The notes below the pieces were generated by a model. It searched no databases. It saw only the letters and a list, made by a program, of their open reading frames with translations, and was not told the DNA's origin. The translations under genes and the position numbers were made by a program. Shown here piece by piece: positions 19,709 to 27,223 of a stretch of DNA of 64,000 nt (position 1 is the stretch's first letter; every line of letters begins with the position of its first letter). The stretch is from contig NZ_JASCIQ010000009.1 of assembly GCF_029968035.1 (NCBI RefSeq), forward strand, positions 62,001 to 126,000. Direction: 5' to 3'. This stretch comes from Streptomyces cavernicola (GTDB lineage: Bacteria; Actinomycetota; Actinomycetes; Streptomycetales; Streptomycetaceae).

Positions 19709-20608
19709 TCACTGAAGCAGCGCGGCCGCGGTGTCGACGGCGGCCGCCACGTCGTCGTCCGCCGGGTAGAGCAACGACCGTCCCACGACGAGGCCCTGCA
19801 CGGTGGGCAGTTCGAGCGCCTTGCGCCAGCGTTCGTACGTCTCCTGCGGCCGCCGCCCGTGCACGTCGCCGCCGAGCAGCACCGCGGGCAGCGTCGAGGC
19901 CTCCAGGGCGCGGGCGGTCCCGTACGGCTCGTCGGCGACGGGGACCTTCAGCCAGGTGTACGCGGAGCTGCCGGCGAGGCCGGAGGCGACGGCGACGGCC
20001 GTGGTGACCGCCTCGGTGGAGAGGTCGTTGCGCAGCCGCCCGTCGACCCGGCGGCACAGGAACGGCTCGACGAACACCGGGAGCTGCAGCTCCGCCATCG
20101 CGGCCACGGTGTGTGCGGCCGCGTCGAGGGTGGTGAGCGAGGCGGGGTCGTCGCGGTCGATGCGGAGCAGCAGCTTGCCCGCGTCGAAGCGGCGGCGGCT
20201 GAGGTCCTCGGGGCGGTAGCCGGTGAAGCGGTCGTCCAGCTCGAAGGCCGAACCGGCGAGTCCGCCGCGGTTCATGGAGCCCATCACGACCTTGCCGTCG
20301 AGCGCGCCGAGCAGCAGCAGGTCGTCCAGGACGTCGGCGCTGGCGAGCACGCCGTCGACGCCCGGCCGGGACAGGGCGAGGCGGAGCCGCATCAGGAGGT
20401 CGAGCCGGTTGGCCATGGCGAAGCGGCGCTCCCCCACGGCGAGCGCGCCGCGCGCGGGGTGGTCGGCGGCGACGATGAGCAGCTTTCCGCGCGCGCCGAG
20501 CAGCGGCCTGCGCACCCGCCGTGCGGCGGCCTCGGCGACGGCCTCGGGGTGCCGGGCGCGGGTCCTGGCCAGCTCGGCGGGGTCGACGAGCTGCCTCCCG
20601 GCAGTCAT
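19709..20608 (-). CDS. Aldolase-like (beta/alpha)8 protein of the Cgl0159 / DeoC-LacD type, inositol pathway
   Basis: A 299-residue TIM-barrel protein placed between iolC and iolB, overlapping iolC by 4 bp. It has the features of class I DeoC/LacD aldolases: LLIVAADHPARGAL near residue 45, an internal lysine strand (AYTWLKVPV), and a C-terminal phosphate loop (GLVVGRSLLYP). The classical pathway needs an aldolase (IolJ) to split 2-deoxy-5-keto-gluconate 6-phosphate into malonate semialdehyde and DHAP. No iolJ is seen here, so this protein is the natural candidate (inference from context; a similar gene is found in the Corynebacterium inositol cluster). The catalytic lysine needs structural confirmation. 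Confidence 0.8.
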   Translation of the reverse strand: MTAGRQLVDPAELARTRARHPEAVAEAAARRVRRPLLGARGKLLIVAADHPARGALAVGERRFAMANRLDLLMRLRLALSRPGVDGVLASADVLDDLLLLGALDGKVVMGSMNRGGLAGSAFELDDRFTGYRPEDLSRRRFDAGKLLLRIDRDDPASLTTLDAAAHTVAAMAELQLPVFVEPFLCRRVDGRLRNDLSTEAVTTAVAVASGLAGSSAYTWLKVPVADEPYGTARALEASTLPAVLLGGDVHGRRPQETYERWRKALELPTVQGLVVGRSLLYPADDDVAAAVDTAAALLQ

Positions 20609-21621
20609 CCCGCGCCGCCTTCGAGGACGGCCTCCACCTCGTGCGCGTACGGCATCGCGGGGGAGCAGGCGAGCCGCCCGGCGACGATCGCGCCGGCGGC
20701 GTTGGCGTACCGCATCGTGTGCTCGGGCGGCCAGCCGGCGAGCAGGCCGTGGCAGAGCGCGCCGCCGAACGCGTCGCCCGCGCCGAGGCCGTTGACGATC
20801 TCGACGGGCACGGGCGGGACCTCGACGCGCGCGCCCGTGCGGTCGAGGGCGAGCACGCCCTTCGGTCCCTGTTTGACGACGGCGAGCTCGACGCCCGCGG
20901 CGAGCAGGGCGCGGGCGGCGGCCTCGGGTTCGCGCTCGCCGGTGGCCACCTCGCACTCGTCGAGGTTGCCGACGGCGACGGTGGCGTGGGCGAGCGCCGC
21001 GGCGTAGTGCGGGCGGGCCGCCTCGGGGCCCTCCGCCCAGAACATGGGGCGCCAGTCGAGGTCGAAGACGGTGGCCGTGCCCGGCTCTTCCGCCGCCGCG
21101 CGGTGGGTGAGTGCGGTGAGCGTGGCCGTCCGGCTCGGCTCCTCGCACAGGCCGGTCCCGGTCATCCAGAAGATCCGCGCGCCGCCGATCGCGTCGAGGT
21201 CCAACTCCTCGGCGCGCAGGGCGAGATCGGGCGCCTTGGGCTGCCGGTAGAAGTGGAGCGGGAAGTCGTCGGGCGGGAAGATCTCGCAGAACGTGACGGG
21301 CGTCGGCAGCCCGTCCACCGCCGTGGCCCAGCGGTCGTCGACCCCGAACTGCCGCAGTTCGCGGCGCAGATACGTGCCGAAGGGGTCCCGCCCGGTGCGG
21401 GTGACGACGGCCGTGCGCCGGCCGAGCCGGGCCGCGGCCACCGCGACGTTGGTCGGCGAGCCGCCGAGGAACTTCCCGAACGCCTCGACGTCGGGCAGCG
21501 GCACCCCGGTCTGCAGCGGATAGAGGTCGACGCCGATCCGCCCCATGGTGATCAGGTCGTACGGGGCGTACGGATCGGGATCGGCCTGGTGCCGCTGTCT
21601 CGCTTCGCTCGGACCGGTCAC
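20605..21621 (-). CDS. iolC: 5-dehydro-2-deoxygluconokinase (IolC), PfkB family
   Basis: A 338-residue PfkB sugar kinase phosphorylating 2-deoxy-5-keto-gluconate, first gene of the inositol operon. It starts with GTG at 21621 behind GGAAGGGG. PfkB signature 1 is FLGGSPTNVAVAAARLG; signature 2 with the catalytic Asp is NGLGAGDAFGGA. A typical promoter lies upstream (21651-21679). IolC in many bacteria is fused to a DUF2090 aldolase; here the C-terminus ends after the kinase and the aldolase-like protein is a separate gene. Confidence 0.93.
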   Translation of the reverse strand: MTGPSEARQRHQADPDPYAPYDLITMGRIGVDLYPLQTGVPLPDVEAFGKFLGGSPTNVAVAAARLGRRTAVVTRTGRDPFGTYLRRELRQFGVDDRWATAVDGLPTPVTFCEIFPPDDFPLHFYRQPKAPDLALRAEELDLDAIGGARIFWMTGTGLCEEPSRTATLTALTHRAAAEEPGTATVFDLDWRPMFWAEGPEAARPHYAAALAHATVAVGNLDECEVATGEREPEAAARALLAAGVELAVVKQGPKGVLALDRTGARVEVPPVPVEIVNGLGAGDAFGGALCHGLLAGWPPEHTMRYANAAGAIVAGRLACSPAMPYAHEVEAVLEGGAG

Positions 21622-21650
21622 CCTCGATGCCCCTTCCGTCGATGTCCCTA

Positions 21651-21679
21651 GGTCTAGCCCCGGCCCCCACCCCTGTCAA
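21651..21679 (-). promoter_or_regulatory. Promoter of the inositol operon (sigma-HrdB-like)
   Basis: On the minus strand TTGACA (21679-21674) is followed after 17 bp by TAGACC (21656-21651), 30 bp before the iolC start. The -35 is a perfect consensus; the -10 fits loosely. The divergent gene starts about 90 bp the other way. Confidence 0.55.
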
Positions 21680-21766
21680 CACTTTGTCCTTACATTCGGA
21701 CGACGCTCGGACATGCCGTGGCAGTCGCCTTGACAGCCCTCTCAGGAGGCCTTGACGCTGACGGAC

Positions 21767-22672
21767 ATGACGTTGTCGCGCATGTCGCGTATCCGCATCG
21801 GCTCGGCCCCCGACTCCTGGGGCGTGTGGTTCCCCGACGACCCTCGTCAGGTCCCCTGGAGGCGCTTCCTCGACGAGGTCTCCGAGTCCGGCTACGACTG
21901 GATCGAGCTGGGCCCGTACGGCTATCTGCCCACCGACCCGGACGTGCTGCGCGCCGAGACCGAGCGGCGCGGCCTCGCCGTCTCCGCGGGCACCGTCTTC
22001 ACCGGACTGCACCGCGGCCCCGCCGTCTGGGACGAGACCTGGGAGCACGTCTCCGGGGTGGCCGGGCTGACCCGTGCGATGGGCGCGGAACACCTGGTCG
22101 TCATCCCGTCCTTCTGGCGCGACGACAAGACCGGCGAGGTCCTGGAGGACCGCGAGCTGACCGCCGAGCAGTGGCGCCATCTCGCCGAGGGCACCGAGCG
22201 GTTGGGCCGCGAGCTCCGCGACCGCCACGGCCTGCGGATCGTCGTGCACCCGCACGCGGACACCCATGTCGACACCGAGGAGAACGTCGCCCGGTTCCTC
22301 GACGCCACCGACCCCGACCTCGTCTCTCTGTGCCTGGACACCGGGCACTACGCGTACTGCGGCGGCGACAGCGTCAAGCTGATCGAGACGTACGGGGCGC
22401 GCATCGGCTATCTGCACCTCAAGCAGGTCGACCCCAAGATCCTCGCGGCGGTGCGCGCCGAGGAGCTGCCGTTCGGGCCGGCCGTGGCGCGCGGGGTGAT
22501 GTGCGAGCCGCCTGCCGGGACGCCCGCGCTCGAACCGGTCCTGGACGCGGCGCAGCGGCTCGGCGTCGAGCTGTTCGCGATCGTCGAGCAGGACATGTAC
22601 CCCTGCGCGCCCGACGAGCCGCTGCCGATCGCCCGCCGCACCCGGCGCTACCTCCGCGGCTGCGGCGCCTGA
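21767..22672 (+). CDS. Sugar isomerase/dehydratase TIM-barrel protein, likely inosose dehydratase (IolE-like)
   Basis: A 301-residue AP_endonuc_2 (xylose-isomerase-like) TIM barrel, divergent from the inositol operon. Metal-site residues are visible: Glu in WIELGPYGYLP, HPHADTHVD, CLDTGHYAYCG, YLHLKQVDP, and VEQDMYP near the C-terminus. Context supplies every other pathway enzyme except the inosose dehydratase and inositol dehydrogenase, so IolE is the best guess; IolI or IolH are alternatives. The start is uncertain: an excellent AGGAGG at 21744-21749 is 8 nt before an in-frame CTG (21758), 2 nt before a TTG (21752), and 17 nt before the ATG used here. Confidence 0.75.
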   Translation: MTLSRMSRIRIGSAPDSWGVWFPDDPRQVPWRRFLDEVSESGYDWIELGPYGYLPTDPDVLRAETERRGLAVSAGTVFTGLHRGPAVWDETWEHVSGVAGLTRAMGAEHLVVIPSFWRDDKTGEVLEDRELTAEQWRHLAEGTERLGRELRDRHGLRIVVHPHADTHVDTEENVARFLDATDPDLVSLCLDTGHYAYCGGDSVKLIETYGARIGYLHLKQVDPKILAAVRAEELPFGPAVARGVMCEPPAGTPALEPVLDAAQRLGVELFAIVEQDMYPCAPDEPLPIARRTRRYLRGCGA

Positions 22673-23078
22673 CCGGAGGCCACACCCCGCGAGGCATGCG
22701 TACGCGCGCGCCCGACTCCGTACACGCGTCCGGATTCCCTGGGCGGAAACCCCCGTTCGGCGACGCGCACGGCCGGGCGGGGCGCGCGTGATGCAACCGC
22801 GCGCCACCGCACGCCGGCGGCGCGCGCCTTCACCACATACACGGCCTTTACGCACGGATGCCCCGCCCTCCCAATGCATCACTCACGTAACCGAAGTTCG
22901 CCTTCCGTCACACATGTCTCAGGAACGCGGGTTTCCCGTCACACCCGTTCAACAAGCCCTCCCCGCCGGTCACGCAGTGTCGTTCGCCGGGCACAGGCTG
23001 GCTGCATGCCGGTTCGCGCTCAGCTCCCCCGACGGCTCCCCCGGGCCGCCACTGCGCGCGGACAGGGAGGTACCACTG
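22673..23078. other. Non-coding gap with no confident gene
   Basis: About 400 bp without a credible reading frame. It contains an 8 bp inverted pair GTGATGCA (22788-22795) and TGCATCAC (22875-22882), and a direct repeat CCGTCACAC near 22904 and 22939, which may belong to the promoter of the small HTH gene. Confidence 0.4.
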
Positions 23079-23276
23079 ATGACCGACCGCAAGCTCTGGT
23101 CGTACAAGGAGATCGCCGCGCACATCCGGGTCCAGCCCGACACGGTGCGCTCCTACCGGAAGCACGGACTGCTGCCCTCGCCCGACCACGTGGAGAGCGG
23201 AAAGCCCTACTGGTACGCGGACACGATCCGCGCCTGGGTGGCCAACAGGCCAAGGAACCGGGGGCGCAGAGAGTAG
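23079..23276 (+). CDS. Small helix-turn-helix (MerR/excisionase-like) protein
   Basis: A 65-residue protein starting MTDRKLWSYKEIAAHI with GGGAGG 8 nt upstream. It is one winged-helix module: SYKEIAAHIRVQPDTVRSYR is the helix-turn-helix and the YWYADTIRAWVANRP wing/helix matches MerR or excisionase folds. No effector domain. Small solo regulators like this are common in actinomycetes; the target is unknown. There is no integrase nearby, so an excisionase role in a mobile element is unlikely. Confidence 0.8.
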   Translation: MTDRKLWSYKEIAAHIRVQPDTVRSYRKHGLLPSPDHVESGKPYWYADTIRAWVANRPRNRGRRE

Positions 23277-23390
23277 CCCCCTTCGGCGGGCACTCCCCCT
23301 TGACCGGCCCCCGCGTGACGGCGCGCGGGGGCCTTCCCGCTGCCTCCGCGCGGCCTCCGCGGAGGCAGCCGCATCCGCGGCTGCGCGACT

Positions 23391-23712
23391 CTGCTCGGCA
23401 GCTTCCTCGCGCCCTCCGTGTTCGCGCTCCGGGCGTACGTGCGGCACGGCGCCGACCTCGGGGTCGGGCACGCTGCTCGGCTACTTACGGACCCGGACCG
23501 ACGGGCGCTTCCGGTTCGCGGGGCCGGTGATCGGCGCGCACCTCGGCGTGGCCCTGCTGCACGCGCTGCGGGACTCGATGCACGGGATCACCCTGTGGCT
23601 CGTCGTGATGCTCACCACCAGCCATGCCGGCCTCGTCGTGATCACCCTGCTCGCCCTCGCCTGGGCGCGTTCGCTCGCGCGCCGAGACCCCACTTGGAGA
23701 AGTACCCCCTAG
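23391..23712 (+). pseudogene. Decayed fragment of a PrsW-like membrane protease
   Basis: Two short segments in different frames look like pieces of one membrane protein: LLGSFLAPSVFALRAYV (from 23391) and, one frame over, GYLRTRTDGRFRFAGPV through HALRDSMHGITLWLVVML to the stop at 23712. These resemble the middle (GS..VP..F..Y) and the C-terminal end (R.RFRF ... HALWDS) of PrsW-family intramembrane proteases. The catalytic Glu and His segments are missing and there is no start signal. Family assignment is by motif memory only. Confidence 0.5.
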
Positions 23713-23720
23713 GGGTATAC
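23702..23720. promoter_or_regulatory. CsoR-type copper operator
   Basis: GTACCCCCTAGGGGTATAC is a near-perfect palindrome of the type bound by the copper-sensing repressor CsoR. It lies 130 bp before copZ and covers the end of the decayed protease fragment. Copper would release CsoR and allow transcription of copZ-copA. No csoR gene is in the window. Confidence 0.85.
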
Positions 23721-23849
23721 AGTCGGGAGTGTCAGGAGGGGCCGCCACGGCACCCGCCCCTCCTGCCGCCGCGACCTGCCCGACGCCGCGCTCGTACGCT
23801 GCGCACGCCGGCCGCGGACCGACCCGACGCCCTCGACGAGGAGAACGAC

Positions 23850-24155
23850 ATGAGCGCCCAGACCGAGACCCAGACGACCGGCTCCTGCTGCTCCCCCTCC
23901 GGCTCCTGCCACGACGACGGCGCCGCCGCGGCCCCGCAGTCCGGCGTGACCACGGTCTACACGGTCACGGGCATGACCTGCGGCCACTGCGAGGGCGCCG
24001 TCACCGCCGAGATCTCCGAGCTGCCCGGCGTCACCTCCGTCAAGGCCGTCGCCGCCACCGGCGAGGTCACCGTGGTCTCCGCCGCGGAGCTCGACGAGGC
24101 CGCGGTGCGCGCCGCCGTCGACGAGGCCGGGTACGAGCTGACCGGCCGCGCCTGA
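23850..24155 (+). CDS. copZ: Copper chaperone CopZ with Cys-rich N-terminal extension
   Basis: A 101-residue cytoplasmic copper carrier; ATG at 23850 behind GAGGAG. A heavy-metal-associated domain fills residues about 35-101, with the copper site MTCGHC. Unusually, the first 30 residues carry three more cysteines ([10 protein letters not shown]) and a His (CHDDG), a possible second metal site. It hands Cu(I) to CopA, encoded next, and is under the CsoR-type operator. Usual CopZ proteins are about 68-70 residues, so the extension is real extra length. Confidence 0.92.
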   Translation: MSAQTETQTTGSCCSPSGSCHDDGAAAAPQSGVTTVYTVTGMTCGHCEGAVTAEISELPGVTSVKAVAATGEVTVVSAAELDEAAVRAAVDEAGYELTGRA

Positions 24156-24167
24156 CCGGTCGCCCCG

Positions 24168-24195
24168 GGGGGTCCGGACGCAGCTCCGGACCCCC
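24168..24195 (+). terminator. Strong hairpin between copZ and copA
   Basis: Perfect 11 bp stem GGGGGTCCGGA / TCCGGACCCCC with a 6 nt loop, 12 bp after the copZ stop. No T-run. It may partly stop transcription so that copZ is made in excess over copA, or protect the copZ mRNA. Confidence 0.65.
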
Positions 24196-24280
24196 GTCGT
24201 ACACCCCGCGAACCCCGGCCGGCGAACGCCTCGTACGCTGCGAGCGCCGGCCCCAGCAGCGACCAGACGAAGAGAACGCC

Positions 24281-26587
24281 ATGACCCACACGGCGACCCA
24301 GCACTCCGAGACCCCGCAGTCCGGGGCCGCAGCGAGCTCCGAGGTCGAGCTCGCCATCGGCGGGATGACCTGCGCCTCCTGCTCGGCCCGGATCGAGCGG
24401 AAGCTCAACCGCCTGGACGGCGTGACCGCCTCCGTGAACCTCGCCACCGAGAAGGCGAAGGTGGCCTACGGGGACGGGGTCGAGGTCAGCGCCCTGATCG
24501 CGACGGTCGAGAAGCTCGGCTACAGCGCCGCGGAGATCGTCCCGCCGAAGCCGGAACCGGAGCCTGAGCCGGGGGCGGAACCCTCGGCCGCAGAGGCCGC
24601 GGCGGGCGACGGGGGCGAGGAGGCCGAGGGGCTGCGCAGGCGGCTGCTCGTCAGCGCCGCGCTCGCGCTGCCCGTCGTCCTGATGGCGATGGTCCCGGCC
24701 CTGCAGTTCGACAACTGGCAGTGGCTCTCGCTGACCCTCGCCGCACCTGTCGTGATCTGGGGCGGGCTCCCGTTCCACCGCGCCTCCTGGACCAACGCCC
24801 GGCACGGCGCGGCCACCATGGACACCCTGGTCTCCGTCGGCACCCTCGCCGCCTTCGGCTGGTCGCTGTGGGCGCTGTTCTTCGGCACAGCCGGGATGCC
24901 CGGCATGCAGCACGGCTTCGACCTCACCGTGTCCCGCACCGACGGCTCCGGCACGATCTATCTCGAAGTCGCCGCAGGCGTCGTCACGTTCATCCTGCTC
25001 GGCCGCTATCTGGAGGCGCGCGCCAAGCGCAAAGCCGGCGCCGCGCTGCGCGCCCTGCTCGAACTCGGCGCGAAGGACGCCACCGTGCTGCGCGACGGCC
25101 GCGAAGTACACGTCCCCGCCGGGCAGTTGCGCGTCGGCGACCGTTTCGTCGTACGCCCCGGGGAGAAGGTCGCCACCGACGGCGCCGTCGTCGAAGGCTC
25201 CTCCGCGGTGGACGCGTCCATGCTCACCGGCGAGTCCGTGCCGGTCGACGTGACCGTCGGCGACGCGGTGACCGGCGCGACCGTGAACACCTCGGGCCGG
25301 CTCGTCGTCGAGGCGACCCGGGTCGGCGCCGACACTCAACTCGCCCGGATGGCACGGCTCGTGGAGGACGCACAGAGCGGCAAGGCCGCCGTGCAGCGCC
25401 TCGCCGACCGGATCGCCGCCGTCTTCGTGCCCGTCGTCCTGCTGATCGCCGCCGCCACCCTCGGCGCCTGGCTCGGCAACACGGGCGACGCGGCCGCCGC
25501 GTTCACCGCCGCCGTCGCGGTCCTGATCATCGCCTGCCCGTGCGCGCTCGGCCTGGCCACGCCCACGGCCCTGCTCGTCGGCACCGGTCGCGGCGCCCAA
25601 CTCGGCATCCTCATCAAGGGCCCCGAAGTCCTGGAGTCCACCCACCGGATCGACACGGTCGTCCTGGACAAGACCGGCACCGTCACCACCGGCCGCATGG
25701 AACTCCACGACGTGCACGCGGCCGAGGGCGTCGACGAGAAGGAGCTGCTGCGGTACGCGGGCGCCGTGGAGCACGCCTCCGAGCACCCGGTCGCCCGCGC
25801 CGTCGCGAGCGGCGCCGAGGCCGCGACCGGTGCGCCCCTGCCCGTACCGGAATCGTTCGAGAACGCCCCGGGGCTCGGCGTGCGCGGCCTCGTCGGGGGG
25901 CGTGCCGTCCTGGTCGGGCGCGAGCAGCTGCTCACCGAGGCCGGGATCGACCTGCCCGGCGAGCTCTCCGCCGCCCTCGCCGAGGCGCAGGCCCGGGGCC
26001 GTACCGCCGTGGCCGTCGCCTGGGACGGGGTGGCACGCGGTGTCCTCGGCGTCGCCGACGCGGTCAAGGAGAGCAGCGCCGAGGCGGTGCGCGAGCTGCG
26101 CGCCCTCGGCCTCACCCCGGTGCTGCTCACCGGCGACCACCGGGCCGTGGCCGAGGCGGTGGCGGCCGAGGTGGGCATCGACGAGGTGCGCGCGGAGGTG
26201 CTGCCGCAGGACAAGGTGGCCGCGGTCCGCGAGCTCCAGGCCGCCGGGCGCACGGTCGCCATGGTCGGCGACGGAGTCAACGACGCGGCCGCCCTGGCCG
26301 CCGCCGACCTGGGCCTGGCCATGGGCACCGGCACGGACGCGGCCATCGAGGCGGGCGACCTGACGCTCGTACGCGGTGATCTGCGGGTGGCCGCCGACGC
26401 GATCCGGCTCTCCCGGCGGACCCTCGCCACGATCAAGGGCAACCTCTTCTGGGCCTTCGGCTACAACGTGGCGGCGCTGCCGCTCGCCGCCGCCGGGCTG
26501 CTCAACCCGATGATCGCGGGCGCCGCCATGGCGTTCTCGTCGGTCTTCGTGGTGACGAACAGCCTGCGGCTCAAGACGTTCCGCTGA
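24281..26587 (+). CDS. copA: Copper-exporting P1B-type ATPase CopA
   Basis: A 768-residue P1B-1 ATPase expelling Cu(I). An N-terminal HMA domain carries GMTCASC (Cys31, Cys34). A Pro/Glu-rich hinge follows, then eight membrane segments with the ion-binding CPC in [11 protein letters not shown]. Catalytic parts are intact: TGES (actuator), DKTGTVTTG (phosphorylated Asp), the HP dipeptide in ASEHPVARA, and [11 protein letters not shown]. The usual C-terminal sequence ends in NSLRLK. The leader before the ATG partly repeats the leader of copZ. Confidence 0.96.
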   Translation: MTHTATQHSETPQSGAAASSEVELAIGGMTCASCSARIERKLNRLDGVTASVNLATEKAKVAYGDGVEVSALIATVEKLGYSAAEIVPPKPEPEPEPGAEPSAAEAAAGDGGEEAEGLRRRLLVSAALALPVVLMAMVPALQFDNWQWLSLTLAAPVVIWGGLPFHRASWTNARHGAATMDTLVSVGTLAAFGWSLWALFFGTAGMPGMQHGFDLTVSRTDGSGTIYLEVAAGVVTFILLGRYLEARAKRKAGAALRALLELGAKDATVLRDGREVHVPAGQLRVGDRFVVRPGEKVATDGAVVEGSSAVDASMLTGESVPVDVTVGDAVTGATVNTSGRLVVEATRVGADTQLARMARLVEDAQSGKAAVQRLADRIAAVFVPVVLLIAAATLGAWLGNTGDAAAAFTAAVAVLIIACPCALGLATPTALLVGTGRGAQLGILIKGPEVLESTHRIDTVVLDKTGTVTTGRMELHDVHAAEGVDEKELLRYAGAVEHASEHPVARAVASGAEAATGAPLPVPESFENAPGLGVRGLVGGRAVLVGREQLLTEAGIDLPGELSAALAEAQARGRTAVAVAWDGVARGVLGVADAVKESSAEAVRELRALGLTPVLLTGDHRAVAEAVAAEVGIDEVRAEVLPQDKVAAVRELQAAGRTVAMVGDGVNDAAALAAADLGLAMGTGTDAAIEAGDLTLVRGDLRVAADAIRLSRRTLATIKGNLFWAFGYNVAALPLAAAGLLNPMIAGAAMAFSSVFVVTNSLRLKTFR

Positions 26588-26607
26588 AGCCGCCGCCTTG
26601 GGGCCGC

Positions 26608-26652
26608 TCCCGCCAGGGGCTGGTCCCGCCAGGGGCTGGTCCCGCTGAGGGG
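26608..26652. repeat. 16 bp tandem repeat, 2.8 copies
   Basis: TCCCGCCAGGGGCTGG occurs at 26608-26623 and 26624-26639, followed by a degenerate third copy to 26652. It is right after the copA stop codon. Confidence 0.7.
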
Positions 26653-26723
26653 ACGGTTCCGTCTCGGGGTGCGAGAAGGCCCCGCTGAGACCTTCACGTA
26701 CCCCCCACAACCGTCTTACTCTG

Positions 26724-26749
26724 GGGCCCCGATCACCCAATCGGGGCCC
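26724..26749 (+). terminator. Stem-loop terminator after copA
   Basis: Perfect 10 bp stem GGGCCCCGAT / ATCGGGGCCC with a 6 nt loop (CACCCA), followed by the T-containing TTGTGTATGT. Confidence 0.7.
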
Positions 26750-26832
26750 TTGTGTATGTAGCTGGACATATGCGAGAGACGTAGATCACAGAGAATCGCA
26801 CGTAACCATTTAGGGGGTTCGCAGGTCTAAGA

Positions 26833-26970
26833 GTGCGATGGCTTGAACGTCTTGGGGGGCGTTCCCGCCGTCTTGGGGATGTCTTGGGGGACGTCTCCAG
26901 CAGAGGTATCCCCGCGCTCCAGGGCGCTGGGGAGAGCGTTGGCCGGGGCACGTGCACCGGGGAGCTTTGA
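26833..26970 (+). CDS. Possible short protein of 45 residues (uncertain)
   Basis: GTG start at 26833, product beginning MRWLERLGGRSRRLGDVLGD and ending at TGA 26968. Third codon positions are GC-rich, and AGG lies about 7 nt upstream, but no family is recognised. The three GTCTTGGGG repeats lie inside it. It could equally be a non-coding RNA or nothing. Confidence 0.2.
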   Translation: MRWLERLGGRSRRLGDVLGDVSSRGIPALQGAGESVGRGTCTGEL

Positions 26971-27079
26971 GCGGCCCTCCCGTGCGTACGCGTCCCGGCG
27001 GACCGCGACGTGTGCTCGGCGCAGCACTCTTGGACGCCCGGCCGGATCCCGTGGGGGGAATCCGAACCGGGGACAAAGG

Positions 27080-27128
27080 GAAGCGCCCCGCAGGCCGGCC
27101 CGTGGGGGGACCGGTCGCGGGGCGCTTC
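27080..27128 (-). terminator. Large stem-loop downstream of citrate synthase
   Basis: Perfect 12 bp arms GAAGCGCCCCGC (27080-27091) and GCGGGGCGCTTC (27117-27128) enclose a 25 nt loop that can itself pair (GGCCGG ... CCGGTC). It lies about 95 bp beyond the citrate synthase stop. Confidence 0.7.
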
Positions 27129-27223
27129 TCTGCGCCTGGCCGCCGCGCCTGTGCGGGACGCGGATTCCAGGCCCTGGGGGTCGGTGAGGCTCCGGGGTCA
27201 GCGGGAGTCTCGACCGGGACGGA

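Larger units (their letters stand above)
26588..27223. other. Long intergenic region between copA and citrate synthase
   Basis: About 640 bp. It holds a 16 bp tandem repeat just after copA, a terminator hairpin (26724-26749), a stretch with three GTCTTGGGG repeats (26849, 26870, 26881) inside a weak short reading frame, and a large hairpin (27080-27128) ahead of the citrate synthase stop. No confident gene. Confidence 0.5.

Noticed and set aside
23079..23276. Excisionase of an integrated element
   Set aside because: The protein is excisionase-like in fold, but there is no integrase, no attachment repeat and no tRNA target nearby.
27040..27085. A tRNA-like stretch (AATCCGAACCGGGG)
   Set aside because: No acceptor, D or anticodon stems can be drawn; the segment belongs to a terminator hairpin.
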